Shown here: one piece after another, positions 17,260-26,124 of the stretch
Numbering within the stretch: position 1 is the stretch's first letter
Layout of the letters: every line of letters begins with the position of its first letter
Source of the DNA: JBBSEX01 sp038239345
Lineage (GTDB): Bacteria; Acidobacteriota; Terriglobia; Bryobacterales; Bryobacteraceae
Direction of reading: 5' to 3'
Length of the DNA: 64,000 nucleotides
Assembly: GCA_038239345.1 (NCBI GenBank)
Contig: JBBSEX010000003.1
Coordinates: forward strand, 124,001-188,000
Position numbers and translations under genes: made by a program
Notes under the pieces: generated by a model
What the model saw: the letters and a program-made list of their open reading frames with translations, nothing else
Told to the model about the DNA's origin: nothing
Database searches by the model: none

Positions 17260-18606
17260 CTATTTTGACGAGCCCTTGGCGCGAATCTCATCAATCGCGA
17301 GCCGGTGTGCTGTCTGGAGCGCTTCCGTGCTCTTGACCTGAACATTAGGCGTCACGCCGGTGCCCTCCCAGTTCGTTTTCGTGGTGAGATTTATTGAGCG
17401 CGCAAAGGGCACCACAACACCAAAATGGGCGTCGACGGGTTGGAACATCGTAGGATGAGCGCCGCCTCCAGTGGTTTCGCCGATCACGGTCACCCTTGGA
17501 TGGCTTGCAGGTTATAGGCAAAATCCTCGGCACCTGAGAAGGTGCGGCCGGAGGTCAGGACAAAGGTAGGTGTCGACGCCAGTCGCTTTCCCGGGACATA
17601 CGGCAAAGTCCAATACTGCGCGGTCGAGTCTTCCCGGCGGTTGTAGATGTCGCTGAGATGTACCGGGTGATCGAACAGGTAAGTCGCGATGAGTGCAACC
17701 ATGCGCGGGTCACCGCCCCCGTTGTCGCGCAAGTCGAAAATGAGCGCATCGGCATGTGCCAGGAAATCATCGCCGCTGCCACGGTCGGGCCGCAAATTTC
17801 AGGCGCAGGGAAGGCATTCGATTTCACATATCCGACGTTTTCCGGGAGAATCTCGAGCTTCTCGAAGGTGCAATTGTTCCGCTCAAGTTCTCTCTGCATT
17901 CGGGCTTCAGCAGCGGGATCGGGACCTCGCCGCTGCGCTGGCGGTTTGAAAGGGCTCCACTCGACCCGCAGATGCCGGTCATGACTAACGACACGCAGAT
18001 CCTCGTGCAACTGGTTCGCTAACACGCCGCCATCCGTGATGCCGTCGTACTTGCGGTTTTGCTGATTGTAGAGAACGGCAGCGGCCATCTTTTCGGCGGT
18101 TTCCGGATAGACATAGTTCTGCCTTAACGCCGAAAGGACGGCCTCGATAACGCGCTTGCGCCCGGCGGCGTCGAGCGGAACGTCTTCGATCACGCCGCCG
18201 GGCGGGATGAGACGAAAGCCAAGCCAGCTCACCCTGGGGGGGCGCCGTAGTGGCGAGGAGGATCCGGCCATAAGCTTCAAGGTTTCGCCGTTCCCCCTGA
18301 CGCGGACCCTAACGCCGTCCGCCGCGCTTTGCTCGATCGAAAGCAACGTAAAGCCCCCGGTCAGCTTTCGTAAAGAGAGAAGACCTTCGGCCGTATCCGG
18401 CGGTTTGTAGCTTGTCACGAAGGTTTCAAGCGCTGCACGGTCGCCGCTGTTTAAGGCCTGCAGAACGCCTGGAGGACTTCACCAGCCGGCCCTGGCGGAA
18501 TCGCCGGCTGGGCGAATCCGGGGACGGTGCTCGCACCGAAGAGAGCTACTCCAAGCAACAGCAGAGCCAGTCGCAAGTTCAGTCTGTTGTGAATTTGATA
18601 ACGCAT
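17260..18606 (-). pseudogene. S41 family (IRBP-type) peptidase, broken by three frameshifts
   Basis: Read on the minus strand, the gene starts at about 18606 with a signal peptide (LRLALLLLGVALFGASTVPGFAQ). Continuity with the rest needs three frame changes, each explained by one missing base: near 18462 (VLQA to LQALNSGDRAALE), near 17768 (CGPTVAAAM to FLAHADALIFDLRDNGGGDP) and near 17493 (NLQAIQ to VTVIGETTGGGAHP). Joined, the pieces make an ordinary secreted S41 peptidase: an N-terminal helical region, the DLRDNGGGDP core and TSGRTFSGAEDFAY with the catalytic serine. No intact start-to-stop frame exists. All neighbouring genes are unbroken, so inactivation in the genome is more likely than poor sequence, but local assembly error is not excluded. 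Confidence 0.85.
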
Positions 18607-18787
18607 GAAACAAGGAGTCTCCATTCCAAAGTTCAGCGTGATGTCGACACAACCCAATTGGTCTCGCGTCGATGGGTTTGGACCATCACAGGTTGGACAG
18701 CAAGAAACCGCAGATCGATCTCATACGGCGTCCGATTATACCCATAAGAAACACGCGTCGGCGGTTCATTTCCGCGTCGTCCGGCAA

Positions 18788-18913
18788 CCGGCGAGAACCG
18801 TGAATCCGCAAACTAAAGACAAGCCGGCCAAACGCAAATATCGATAGCCCAGGCTAATAAAAACTCGCACTGCGATTTTCCGAATGTAAAGCTCCGTTGA
18901 ATGTTGTTCGCAC
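18788..18913. repeat. 126-bp direct repeat, copy 2 (dead 5' end of a glycine-rich gene)
   Basis: Second copy of 16760-16885. On the minus strand it would encode GYRYLRLAGLSLVCGFTVLAG, but the ATG of the intact gene is CTG here and the frame runs into unrelated sequence and a stop soon after the repeat ends. It is therefore a non-functional duplicate of a gene start. It lies upstream of the S41 pseudogene; 18607-18787 holds no other gene that I can support. Confidence 0.85.
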
Positions 18914-18923
18914 GGAACGTGTC

Positions 18924-19319
18924 TCAGTATGCGTTCTGGCTGTTGTCCACCTCCGGGCTAGCGACCTGTCGAATTAAACCGGACTCGTCAGCATAAATAG
19001 ATTGCAACAGCTGTCGCTGCCACTTAACTGGGAGTGCGCAAATCTGGTAGTGATCCCGATTGACTTGTAGAACGAACAGGTAACGATTATCCAGTCGAGT
19101 TAGGTCATGTTTCAACTGAGCTCGCGTGGGCTCATCCGCCTCCAGTTCGAGTTCCTCGAAAGATCCGAAGCGTCCAAACCGAGCGTGAAAACTTTCCTAA
19201 GCCACTCTAACTTCGCCGATTAAAACGAGTGCACACATAACCGATGGCGGCTCGCCGCACGAGCAAAGCTCAAACAAGGTGGCCATGCCGATCGCAATAG
19301 AGCTTGTTCCCTTACGCAT
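18924..19319 (-). pseudogene. Interrupted ORF of unknown function (in-frame TAG)
   Basis: From ATG 19319 a single minus-strand frame runs 131 codons to a TGA at 18926-18924, interrupted only by a TAG at 19199-19197. The downstream part (FHARFGRFGSFEELELE, then YLFVLQVNRDHYQICALPV, then SIYADESGLIRQVASPE) looks like genuine protein. The closing YADESGLIR pattern resembles C-termini of pseudopilin-like secreted proteins in Acidobacteriota, but this is a weak memory-based comparison. The first 40 codons have no recognisable signal. It may be a decayed gene in the scarred region or a shorter real gene starting after the TAG. The remaining stretch 19320-19463 shows nothing more. Confidence 0.35.
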
Positions 19320-19463
19320 TTTGCGCTTCTCTTAACCAGAGACGCTAACTGCATGTCTATTGGACGAGACTCCTGTTTGAAAGTCATCCGCTATCGCGGC
19401 CGCGCTGCCGCAGCGTGAATCAGTCCTTCAAATTACAGCGGACGACACGTTACGCTAAAGACT

Positions 19464-20294
19464 GTGCGCCTTATACCCTTCTTCATCGCCCTGGCCACCG
19501 GGGCGCAAGATTTTACTGTTATTCCTGAGAGCATTCATCAAGGCGAGATCCTCCGCTTACGAGCGCCTAAAGATATACAAAGTGCACGCTTGGGCACCAT
19601 GAAAGTACCGCTCTTTCCGCACGGGGAAGCAGCGGCCGGACTATTACCGGTGCGGGTTCTTGAGAAGCCTGGCGTTTACAAGCTTGAATTCCTGAATCAA
19701 GCGGGGGCTGTCATCCACACGACGTCCGTCACGGTCCTCGATGCCCACTATCCACGCCAAAATATCGTCATCTCGAAAGAGCTTTCCGAACTGAAGGCAT
19801 CGCCCGGCGAGAGCGAATCCATGGCCGCTTTTCGTAAGCAGATTTCAGCTGTTCAACAGTGGCGGGAACCGTTTCAATTGCCGGTCGCCGGTTGCATGAC
19901 TTCCCTGTTCGGAGTTCTCCGCTATCACAACGGGAAACCAACTGGCGATTTCCACGGTGGTATCGATCAACGCTCGCCGCAGGGCGCTCCGATCCGGGCG
20001 ATTACAGCCGGAACCATCGTCGTGGCCCAGCAATTCAACCTCCGCGGCGGCACTGTGGGGATCGACCACGGACAAGGTCTGGAATCTGTATATATGCATA
20101 TGTCGAAGGTCATTGCGGTGGAAGGGCAGCGGGTGAAGGCTGGAGATGTGATCGGGCAGATCGGATCCACCGGCCGCTCCACCGGTCCTCACCTTCACTG
20201 GTCGTTATACGCTTTCGGCGAGCCGGTGAATCCGGCACAGTGGACCAAGCCGGAATCCTGCACGCCGGCGAAAAAGCACCGGACCAAGATCTAG
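19464..20294 (+). CDS. M23 family metallopeptidase (LytM-like)
   Basis: 276 residues, GTG start at 19464, short hydrophobic export signal (MRLIPFFIALATGAQ). The N-terminal half is an Ig-like/beta domain (DFTVIPESIHQGEILRLRAP). The C-terminal peptidase domain (about 150-265) has the M23 zinc and catalytic residues in order: the H of GDFHGGIDQRSP with its Asp four residues on, HMSKVI, and the HLH of GRSTGPHLHWSLY. These enzymes cut peptide cross-bridges of peptidoglycan in the periplasm, or act as activators of amidases when degenerate; all expected metal ligands appear present here. It is 60 bases upstream of the DUF1385 gene and may share its transcript. Confidence 0.85.
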   Translation: MRLIPFFIALATGAQDFTVIPESIHQGEILRLRAPKDIQSARLGTMKVPLFPHGEAAAGLLPVRVLEKPGVYKLEFLNQAGAVIHTTSVTVLDAHYPRQNIVISKELSELKASPGESESMAAFRKQISAVQQWREPFQLPVAGCMTSLFGVLRYHNGKPTGDFHGGIDQRSPQGAPIRAITAGTIVVAQQFNLRGGTVGIDHGQGLESVYMHMSKVIAVEGQRVKAGDVIGQIGSTGRSTGPHLHWSLYAFGEPVNPAQWTKPESCTPAKKHRTKI

Positions 20295-20357
20295 AATCCC
20301 AGTCTTACACCGCCTGGCGCGTCCATTTCGCTATACTGAGTCTAGGAGTCCCCTACA

Positions 20358-21344
20358 TTGTTAATTCGCAGATTTTTGCGTCTTGCGGCCCACGTGCAAC
20401 TGCTTCCGCTTCTGGAAAGTGGCGAAGAAACCACCCTCGTCGGGGGCCAGGCGGTGATGGAGGGCGTGATGATGCGCTCGCCGCACAGTTACTGCGTTGC
20501 TGTACGCAAAGCGAATGGAGAGATCGTAACGGAAGAGGCGCCGCTTGAAAAGATTTCCGATCGATATCCAATTTTCCGGCTTCCCATTCTGCGCGGACTT
20601 GGCACTTTAGGCCAGGCCATGTGGCTTGGGGTGAAGGCGTTGAAATTCTCCACGAACGCTCTTTTGGATGAAGGCGACGGTAGCGCCGATAGTAAGACGA
20701 AAGAAATCCCCGGCTGGATGATGACACTGAATCTCATCCTTTCGGCGGCGTTCTTTATCTTCTTGTATAAGCTTGTGCCGCTGGTGCTCGCTACCCAGAT
20801 CGGCAAAGTCATTCCCGCCGTGCAAGGCCGCATCGCGACCAACTTCGTGGACGGCTTTATCCGCATCGTACTCTTCCTTGGTTTCCTTTTCGTGATTTCG
20901 CGGATGAAAGAGATTCGCCGCGTTTTCGAATTTCACGGAGCGGAGCATAAGGTTGTTTTCAATTTTGAATCGGGCAAGCCGGTGACGGTCGAAAACGCGC
21001 AAACGTTCACCACCTTCCATCCCCGTTGCGGGACCAGTTTCCTGCTGGTTGTGATGGTGGTCTCGATGCTGGTTTATGCCTTCCTGCCAATCGACGGGTT
21101 CATCGCTAAGTTCGCCGCTCGTGTCGCGCTTATCCCGTTCATCGCCGGTATCAGCTATGAGCTGATCCGCTACGCCGCGAAGCGTCAAGGCGGCCTGATG
21201 GCTCTGTTAACCTCGCCTGGTTTGTGGCTCCAGCGCGTCACCACCAAGCCGCCATCCGATCTGCAGACCGCGGTGGCAATTCATGCTTTGGAAGGCGCAA
21301 TGCAACTTGAGAAAGCTCAGGGCGGCGAGCTGGTTATCGCCTAA
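20358..21344 (+). CDS. DUF1385 membrane protein
   Basis: 328 residues. TTG 20358 is chosen because AGGAG lies at 20344-20348. The family signature GGQAVMEGVMMRSPHSY appears at about residues 31-47, followed by transmembrane segments (LNLILSAAFFIFLYKLVPLVL; IRIVLFLGFLFVISRM; then ones around LLVVMVVSMLVYAFL and ALIPFIAGISYELI). A histidine-containing segment FHGAEHKVVFNFE and a CGT motif (HPRCGTSFLLV) are also typical. The biochemical role of DUF1385 is not established. In many bacteria it sits directly before prfA and prmC, exactly as here, with 15 bases to prfA. Confidence 0.88.
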   Translation: MLIRRFLRLAAHVQLLPLLESGEETTLVGGQAVMEGVMMRSPHSYCVAVRKANGEIVTEEAPLEKISDRYPIFRLPILRGLGTLGQAMWLGVKALKFSTNALLDEGDGSADSKTKEIPGWMMTLNLILSAAFFIFLYKLVPLVLATQIGKVIPAVQGRIATNFVDGFIRIVLFLGFLFVISRMKEIRRVFEFHGAEHKVVFNFESGKPVTVENAQTFTTFHPRCGTSFLLVVMVVSMLVYAFLPIDGFIAKFAARVALIPFIAGISYELIRYAAKRQGGLMALLTSPGLWLQRVTTKPPSDLQTAVAIHALEGAMQLEKAQGGELVIA

Positions 21345-21359
21345 ACAGTTTTTCCCTCC

Positions 21360-22448
21360 ATGCAATATAGACAACGCTTAGAAGATAGCGAAGTTCGCTT
21401 CGAAGAATTAACACGTCAAATGGCCGACCCAGCCGTCATCAACGATGGCGACACCTACCGCAAGGTATCGAAGGCCCGCAGCGAACTCGAAGATATTGTC
21501 GTCAAGTTCCGCGATTGGAAAAAAGCCGATCACGATCTGGCCGAGGGCCGCGCGATGCTTCAGGATTCCGATCCGGAGCTGCGCCAGATGGCTGCCGAGG
21601 AAGTCGCCCGCCAGGAACCGGAAATCACCCGCATCGAAGCCGAGCTAAAAATTCTTCTGCTGCCGAAAGATCCGAACGACGAGAAGAACATCATCCTGGA
21701 AATTCGTGCCGGCACCGGTGGCGACGAAGCCACTCTCTTTGCCGCCGAAATCTTTCGAATGTATTCGCGGTATGCCGAAACCCAGGGTTGGCGCGTGGAA
21801 GTTACATCCTCGAGTGAGTCGTCCGTAGGCGGGTTAAAGGAAGTCATCGCGCTGATTAACGGCGAGCGGGTTTATAGCCGCATGAAGTACGAAAGCGGTG
21901 TCCACCGGGTGCAGCGCGTGCCGGCGACCGAACAGCAAGGCCGCGTCCATACTTCCGCGGTTACGGTAGCCGTGTTGCCTGAAGCCGATGAAGTGGAGGT
22001 GCAGATCGATACTAAAGATATTCGCATCGATACCTTCTGCTCATCGGGACCAGGCGGCCAATCCGTCAACACCACCTATTCCGCTATCCGAATTACCCAT
22101 CTGCCCACGGGCCTGATCGTCTCCTGCCAGGATGAAAAGAGCCAGATCAAGAATAAGGCCAAGGCCTTGCGCGTGCTTCGTTCCCGCCTGTATGAGATGG
22201 AACTGGAAAAGCAGCAGGCGGCGATTGGAGCGGAACGGCGAAGCATGGTTGGCTCGGGCGATCGGAGCGAGAAAATCCGGACTTACAACTTCCCGCAGAA
22301 TCGCCTCACCGATCACCGCATCGGCTTGACCCTCCACCAGCTTGACCTCATCATGGAAGGACGGCTGGATTCCATCTTCGAAGCGCTGAATAGTTTCTAT
22401 CAAAGTAAGAAATTAAACGAAGCCGGCGAAGAAGGCCAAGCCGCTTAG
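21360..22448 (+). CDS. prfA: Peptide chain release factor 1
   Basis: Recognises UAA and UAG in the ribosomal A site and triggers peptidyl-tRNA hydrolysis. The 362-residue length is standard. The GGQ catalytic tripeptide is at residues 232-234 within SSGPGGQSVNTTYSAIRITH. The RF1-type anticodon-like tripeptide region is present around residue 185 (HRVQRVPATEQQGRVHTSAV). The N-terminal helical domain begins MQYRQRLEDSEVRFEELTRQ. The next gene, prmC, methylates the glutamine of GGQ, and starts 12 bases later, so modifier and substrate are co-expressed. Confidence 0.96.
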   Translation: MQYRQRLEDSEVRFEELTRQMADPAVINDGDTYRKVSKARSELEDIVVKFRDWKKADHDLAEGRAMLQDSDPELRQMAAEEVARQEPEITRIEAELKILLLPKDPNDEKNIILEIRAGTGGDEATLFAAEIFRMYSRYAETQGWRVEVTSSSESSVGGLKEVIALINGERVYSRMKYESGVHRVQRVPATEQQGRVHTSAVTVAVLPEADEVEVQIDTKDIRIDTFCSSGPGGQSVNTTYSAIRITHLPTGLIVSCQDEKSQIKNKAKALRVLRSRLYEMELEKQQAAIGAERRSMVGSGDRSEKIRTYNFPQNRLTDHRIGLTLHQLDLIMEGRLDSIFEALNSFYQSKKLNEAGEEGQAA

Positions 22449-22460
22449 TCTTCCACGGAC

Positions 22461-23300
22461 TTGGCGTTCCTCACCATCCACGCGGCGCTTGCGCAAGGCA
22501 CAACGCTTCTGGGCAAAGCTTCGGTTAGCGCTCCCCGCTTGACGGCCGAAGTACTGCTGGCACATGCCATGGGCCGCGATCGATCGTGGTTTTACGCCCA
22601 TCCCGAGGAAGAACTTCGCGAAGTCCACTGGATTCACTATGGCCGCTATTTGCACGACCGCATGCAAGGGAAACCGGCGCAATACATCACGGGGCACCAG
22701 GAATTCTACGGCCGCGACTTCAGAGTAAGCCCGGCGGTTCTGATTCCCCGCCCCGAAACCGAACTCGTGGTCGAGGCGGCTGTCGAGAAACTGCGGCAAT
22801 TGGGTCCTTGCGCCCGGGCCCTGGATATCGGAACGGGCTCCGGGGCGATCGCCGCCACCCTGGCGCTCGAAACCCAGGCCGTTGTCGCAGCAACCGACAT
22901 CTCTATCCCAGCGCTTGCTATCGCCGCGGCGAATATCCAGCGATTGGACGCAGCGGTCAGCTTGGTTGCCTGCGATCTGGCTGCGCCGTTTTCCAGCGCT
23001 AGCTTCGATGTTGTGGTTTCCAATCCACCTTACATTCCACTGGCGGAACGCGAAACCTTAGCGAAGGAAGTCCGCGAGTTTGAACCGCACCTGGCGCTTT
23101 TTGCTGGGCCTGACGGGATGGCGCTATACCGCCGCTTGCTGCCGGAAGCGCGGGCAATCCTTCGGCCGGGAGGATGGCTGATCCTGGAACTCGCGTGGAA
23201 TGGGGGCGACGCGGTCGCTGCCATGCTTACCAACTGGAGCGGCGTCGAAATTCGTCCGGACCTGGCGGGATTGCCGCGCATACTGTTAGCGCGCCGCTAG
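22461..23300 (+). CDS. prmC: Release factor glutamine methyltransferase
   Basis: SAM-dependent N5-methyltransferase acting on the GGQ glutamine of release factors 1 and 2. 279 residues from TTG 22461. The N-terminal helical domain (residues 1-75) binds the release factor; the methyltransferase core has ALDIGTGSGAIAATLAL (SAM loop) and the catalytic NPPY at residues 188-191 (VVSNPPYIPLAERE). The substrate gene prfA is directly upstream. The end of the gene is 29 bases before the start of dinB. Confidence 0.95.
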   Translation: MAFLTIHAALAQGTTLLGKASVSAPRLTAEVLLAHAMGRDRSWFYAHPEEELREVHWIHYGRYLHDRMQGKPAQYITGHQEFYGRDFRVSPAVLIPRPETELVVEAAVEKLRQLGPCARALDIGTGSGAIAATLALETQAVVAATDISIPALAIAAANIQRLDAAVSLVACDLAAPFSSASFDVVVSNPPYIPLAERETLAKEVREFEPHLALFAGPDGMALYRRLLPEARAILRPGGWLILELAWNGGDAVAAMLTNWSGVEIRPDLAGLPRILLARR

Positions 23301-23329
23301 CCTGTTATCGTAAGGATACAGTTCGCACC

Positions 23330-24562
23330 GTGAAGACTTATTTCCACCTCGATATGGATGCGTTTTTCGTCTCCGTGGAAGAACTGTTCAATCCCGAATT
23401 GCGTGGTAAACCCGTGGTTGTGGGCGGCAAATCGCAGGATCGGGGGGTGGTGTCGGCCGCTTCCTATGCCGCCAGGAAGTTTGGCGTTCACTCCGCAATG
23501 CCTCTGCGCACGGCTTATAAACTGTGTCCTCAAGCGATTTTTGTCGAAGGAAATCCCCAACGTTATCGCGAATATTCCGGTAAAGTGTACGCCACGCTTC
23601 AGAATTTCTCGCCGCAGGTAGACATGGCTTCGATTGATGAGGCTTATCTCGACCTCACGGGAACGGAGCGTTATCACGGGCCTCCGCTGTCGGCCGCCCA
23701 TAGCCTCCACGACGCGATTCGAAGGGCGACGAATCTCAACTGTTCCATCGGAATAGCCACTTCCCGCCTGGTCGCTAAAGTTGCGTCCGACCAAGCCAAA
23801 CCGCACGGTATTCTGTGGGTTTTACCAGGTGAAGAGGCCCGCTTTCTGGCGCCCCTGAACGTGCGGCGCATCCCCGGAGTCGGCAAGGTGACTGAGCAAC
23901 GCCTACAAAATTGCGGAATCAGAAAAGTGGGCGATCTTGCCGGTCTCGACGACGATTTTCTGGAAAAGAATTTCGGGAAATTCGGGTTGGCCTTAGCCGG
24001 AAAGTCGCGTGGACTCGATGCTGGGGGATGGTTCGACGGTGAGGTTGGCGAAGCGTCCGATCCGAAGTCCATCAGCCATGAACATACTTTTGGAGAAGAT
24101 ACGGTTGACCGGGACACATTACACGCGATGCTGGCCCGGTTAGCGGAGAAAGTCGCCCGGCGATTAAGAGAAAATCTGCTATACGCCAGAACGATAGAAT
24201 TGAAGCTTCGATATTACGATTTTTCTACCTATTCGCGGGCAAAAACATTGGACCACGCCACCCAAATCGACATCGAGTTGATGGAGCAAATACGTATTCT
24301 TTTCGAAGGGGCGTGGACAGGACAGCCGGTTCGCCTGTTGGGAGTCAAAGCGTCTTCGATGGAACAACGGGAAGGCCAATTGAACCTGCTGGACGAGGAT
24401 CGGACAGCGAGATGGCGGCGGGCTTTATCGGCGGTGGATGGAATTCGTGATAGATTTGGCGAATCCAGTGTAAACTTAGCGGCAGGGATGAAGGGCCATT
24501 TTCGGGAGAAAGTACATGAGAACCCGGAGGGCTTGCCCGGCAAGAATCGCCCGAAACGCTAA
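23330..24562 (+). CDS. dinB: DNA polymerase IV (Y family)
   Basis: Error-prone translesion polymerase, 410 residues. The frame is open from 23174 but GTG 23330 starts exactly at the family N-terminus (MKTYFHLDMDAFFVSVEE), with TAAGGA about 13 bases upstream. The two catalytic acidic sites are HLDMDAFF and SIDEAYLDLT. The thumb HhH segment (RIPGVGKVTEQRLQ) and the little-finger domain (from about residue 235, SISHEHTFGEDT) are intact. There is no visible C-terminal beta-clamp pentapeptide that I can name with certainty. No LexA box is obvious upstream, so SOS control is not shown. Confidence 0.94.
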   Translation: MKTYFHLDMDAFFVSVEELFNPELRGKPVVVGGKSQDRGVVSAASYAARKFGVHSAMPLRTAYKLCPQAIFVEGNPQRYREYSGKVYATLQNFSPQVDMASIDEAYLDLTGTERYHGPPLSAAHSLHDAIRRATNLNCSIGIATSRLVAKVASDQAKPHGILWVLPGEEARFLAPLNVRRIPGVGKVTEQRLQNCGIRKVGDLAGLDDDFLEKNFGKFGLALAGKSRGLDAGGWFDGEVGEASDPKSISHEHTFGEDTVDRDTLHAMLARLAEKVARRLRENLLYARTIELKLRYYDFSTYSRAKTLDHATQIDIELMEQIRILFEGAWTGQPVRLLGVKASSMEQREGQLNLLDEDRTARWRRALSAVDGIRDRFGESSVNLAAGMKGHFREKVHENPEGLPGKNRPKR

Positions 24563-24713
24563 TCTGTGGGTAATAGGCATATACCAGGGGTCGTACGAGA
24601 AATCCCCGAGTCGAGTGATGTCATTTCGGAAAATATAAGGCGAAATTTGAATTGCGGTGGTTGGGGTTGTCGAGTATTCTAAATGAGACAGTGTGGGAGG
24701 ATTTAAAGGCGTG

Positions 24714-25247
24714 ATGCTTATAACCGTTGCTGCGGGAAGCTGTGCGGCTCTTGCAGGAGCTTTGGTTCTAATGATTCATAGGCTCAAGACTCACCTTGGG
24801 GTATCCCAACCGGATCCCGCGTGGCTGAGCGAATTTTCAGTGCTAAAGTATCGGCCTATGGAGCGTCTGCTCTGTGAATCCGACTACTCGTTCCTAGCCG
24901 AGCAAGCGGGTTATTGTCCTTCGATCGCCAAGAACCTGCGGTCGCAGCGGCGAAAGATTTTCCTTGGCTACTTAAGCCATATGGTGCGTGATTTCAATCG
25001 CTTACATGCGGCAGCCCGGATTAGCGCGCTCTACTCGACTGAGGATCAGACAACCTTCATTAATACTCTTATGAAGCAGCGCTTAACGTTCCTGTATGCG
25101 GTAGGAACGATCCGCCTTCGAGTCGAAATGCATCGCTTCGCCGGCTCCCCGGTGGATATTCGTGGCTTGGTCGCCGCCATCGATGCAATGCGCCTCCAGG
25201 TAGGACACTTCGCGTTTGTGGAACAGCCTGAACTGGCAATGTACTAA
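24714..25247 (+). CDS. Hypothetical membrane-anchored protein
   Basis: About 177 residues. ATG 24714 (or GTG 24711) is favoured because GGAGG (24696-24700) and AAAGG precede it; the frame itself opens at GTG 24693. A single N-terminal hydrophobic helix (LITVAAGSCAALAGALVLMI) is followed by a mostly helical cytoplasmic or periplasmic domain rich in Arg and Leu (LRSQRRKIFLGYLSHMVRDF, HAAARISALYST). I do not recognise a family. It stands alone between dinB and a convergent SprT-like gene, with a strong hairpin after it. Confidence 0.6.
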   Translation: MLITVAAGSCAALAGALVLMIHRLKTHLGVSQPDPAWLSEFSVLKYRPMERLLCESDYSFLAEQAGYCPSIAKNLRSQRRKIFLGYLSHMVRDFNRLHAAARISALYSTEDQTTFINTLMKQRLTFLYAVGTIRLRVEMHRFAGSPVDIRGLVAAIDAMRLQVGHFAFVEQPELAMY

Positions 25248-25257
25248 TCGCTTAACA

Positions 25258-25287
25258 GCTTGTAGACACTTTCGGGTGTCTACAAGC
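25258..25287. terminator. Perfect 12-bp hairpin between convergent genes
   Basis: GCTTGTAGACAC (25258-25269) and GTGTCTACAAGC (25276-25287) are exact reverse complements around a 6-base loop (TTTCGG). It lies between the 3' ends of genes on opposite strands, so it can serve both. No T-run follows on either side, so termination may be Rho-assisted. Confidence 0.6.
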
Positions 25288-25302
25288 ACCCTTCCCTACG
25301 CT

Positions 25303-26067
25303 CTACAGCCTCCGCAGTGCCTCCTTCGCCTCTTTTAGCCTTAGAAACGATTTTTCAGCCAGTTTGAATTCCGGCGTATGTACACATCGCCTCAGGCCCT
25401 TATGCTCCACGGGATACCGCAGGTGCAACATCTCATGGAACATCACGTACTCCGCCGCCAGACGTGGCGACTCTTTCCTATCCAGAATCTTACTTAAGAC
25501 AATGGCGTGATGCGATGGATCGTAATGGCCCAACGTAGTCCTCGACGGGCGAAGACCCCAACCTAAAACCGGACGAACCATTAATCCATGGAAATATTGA
25601 AAATTTATTTCCTCAAATATTTCTTCAAGATCATAAATATCCCCTTTTGGCGCCGTAATTTGCTTCCAGCCACGCTGCTTCCGAACCTTGGCCAGGTTCT
25701 CTCGAATCTCCTTGCGGTTCAGATAACGTCGATAGCGCTGGCTGATCTCTCTGGGTATCGATTTACGGAATAGCTTGGAGAGCAGAATGTGGGCTAAAGC
25801 TTCCAATATCGGCTGCGGCGCCCCCTCCAAAACATCGGTCATCCGCACATCGATCCGGTCGGCGTCCATCCGGATGAACGAATTTGCGTTTGCGAAGCGG
25901 CGGAAAGTAATGGCGAAGTGCGGCACCTTCGTTCGCGGCCTCAATTCCTGGAAAACCCGGCGATAGATATCGCAAAGCGTCTTCAGGTCAATGTCCGCCA
26001 GGCGCGGGTCGGACCCAAGTCCCGGCGATTCGAAGCCATCAGCTTGCATTTCTATCGAATTTAACAT
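25303..26067 (-). CDS. SprT-like zinc metalloprotease-domain protein
   Basis: 254 residues from ATG 26067; the frame is open further upstream, but this would overlap the divergent fabH. A helical N-terminal part (DLKTLCDIYRRVFQEL, ISQRYRRYLNRKEI) precedes an SprT-type domain. It carries the zinc motif HEMLH in EYVMFHEMLHLRYP and a third ligand histidine in HTPEFKLAEKSF. The segment GLRPSRTTLGHYDPSHHAIV is the SprT beta-sheet pattern of substrate-cleft strands. Family members such as SPRTN cut DNA-protein cross-links, but the bacterial ones are poorly characterised. The DNA-binding part of SPRTN is not seen here. Confidence 0.75.
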   Translation of the reverse strand: MLNSIEMQADGFESPGLGSDPRLADIDLKTLCDIYRRVFQELRPRTKVPHFAITFRRFANANSFIRMDADRIDVRMTDVLEGAPQPILEALAHILLSKLFRKSIPREISQRYRRYLNRKEIRENLAKVRKQRGWKQITAPKGDIYDLEEIFEEINFQYFHGLMVRPVLGWGLRPSRTTLGHYDPSHHAIVLSKILDRKESPRLAAEYVMFHEMLHLRYPVEHKGLRRCVHTPEFKLAEKSFLRLKEAKEALRRL

Positions 26068-26124
26068 ATCAAGAGAAGTTAGCCGATTTTCAAAACGGCC
26101 TCTGTCGAACCTATAGGAGGTTCT

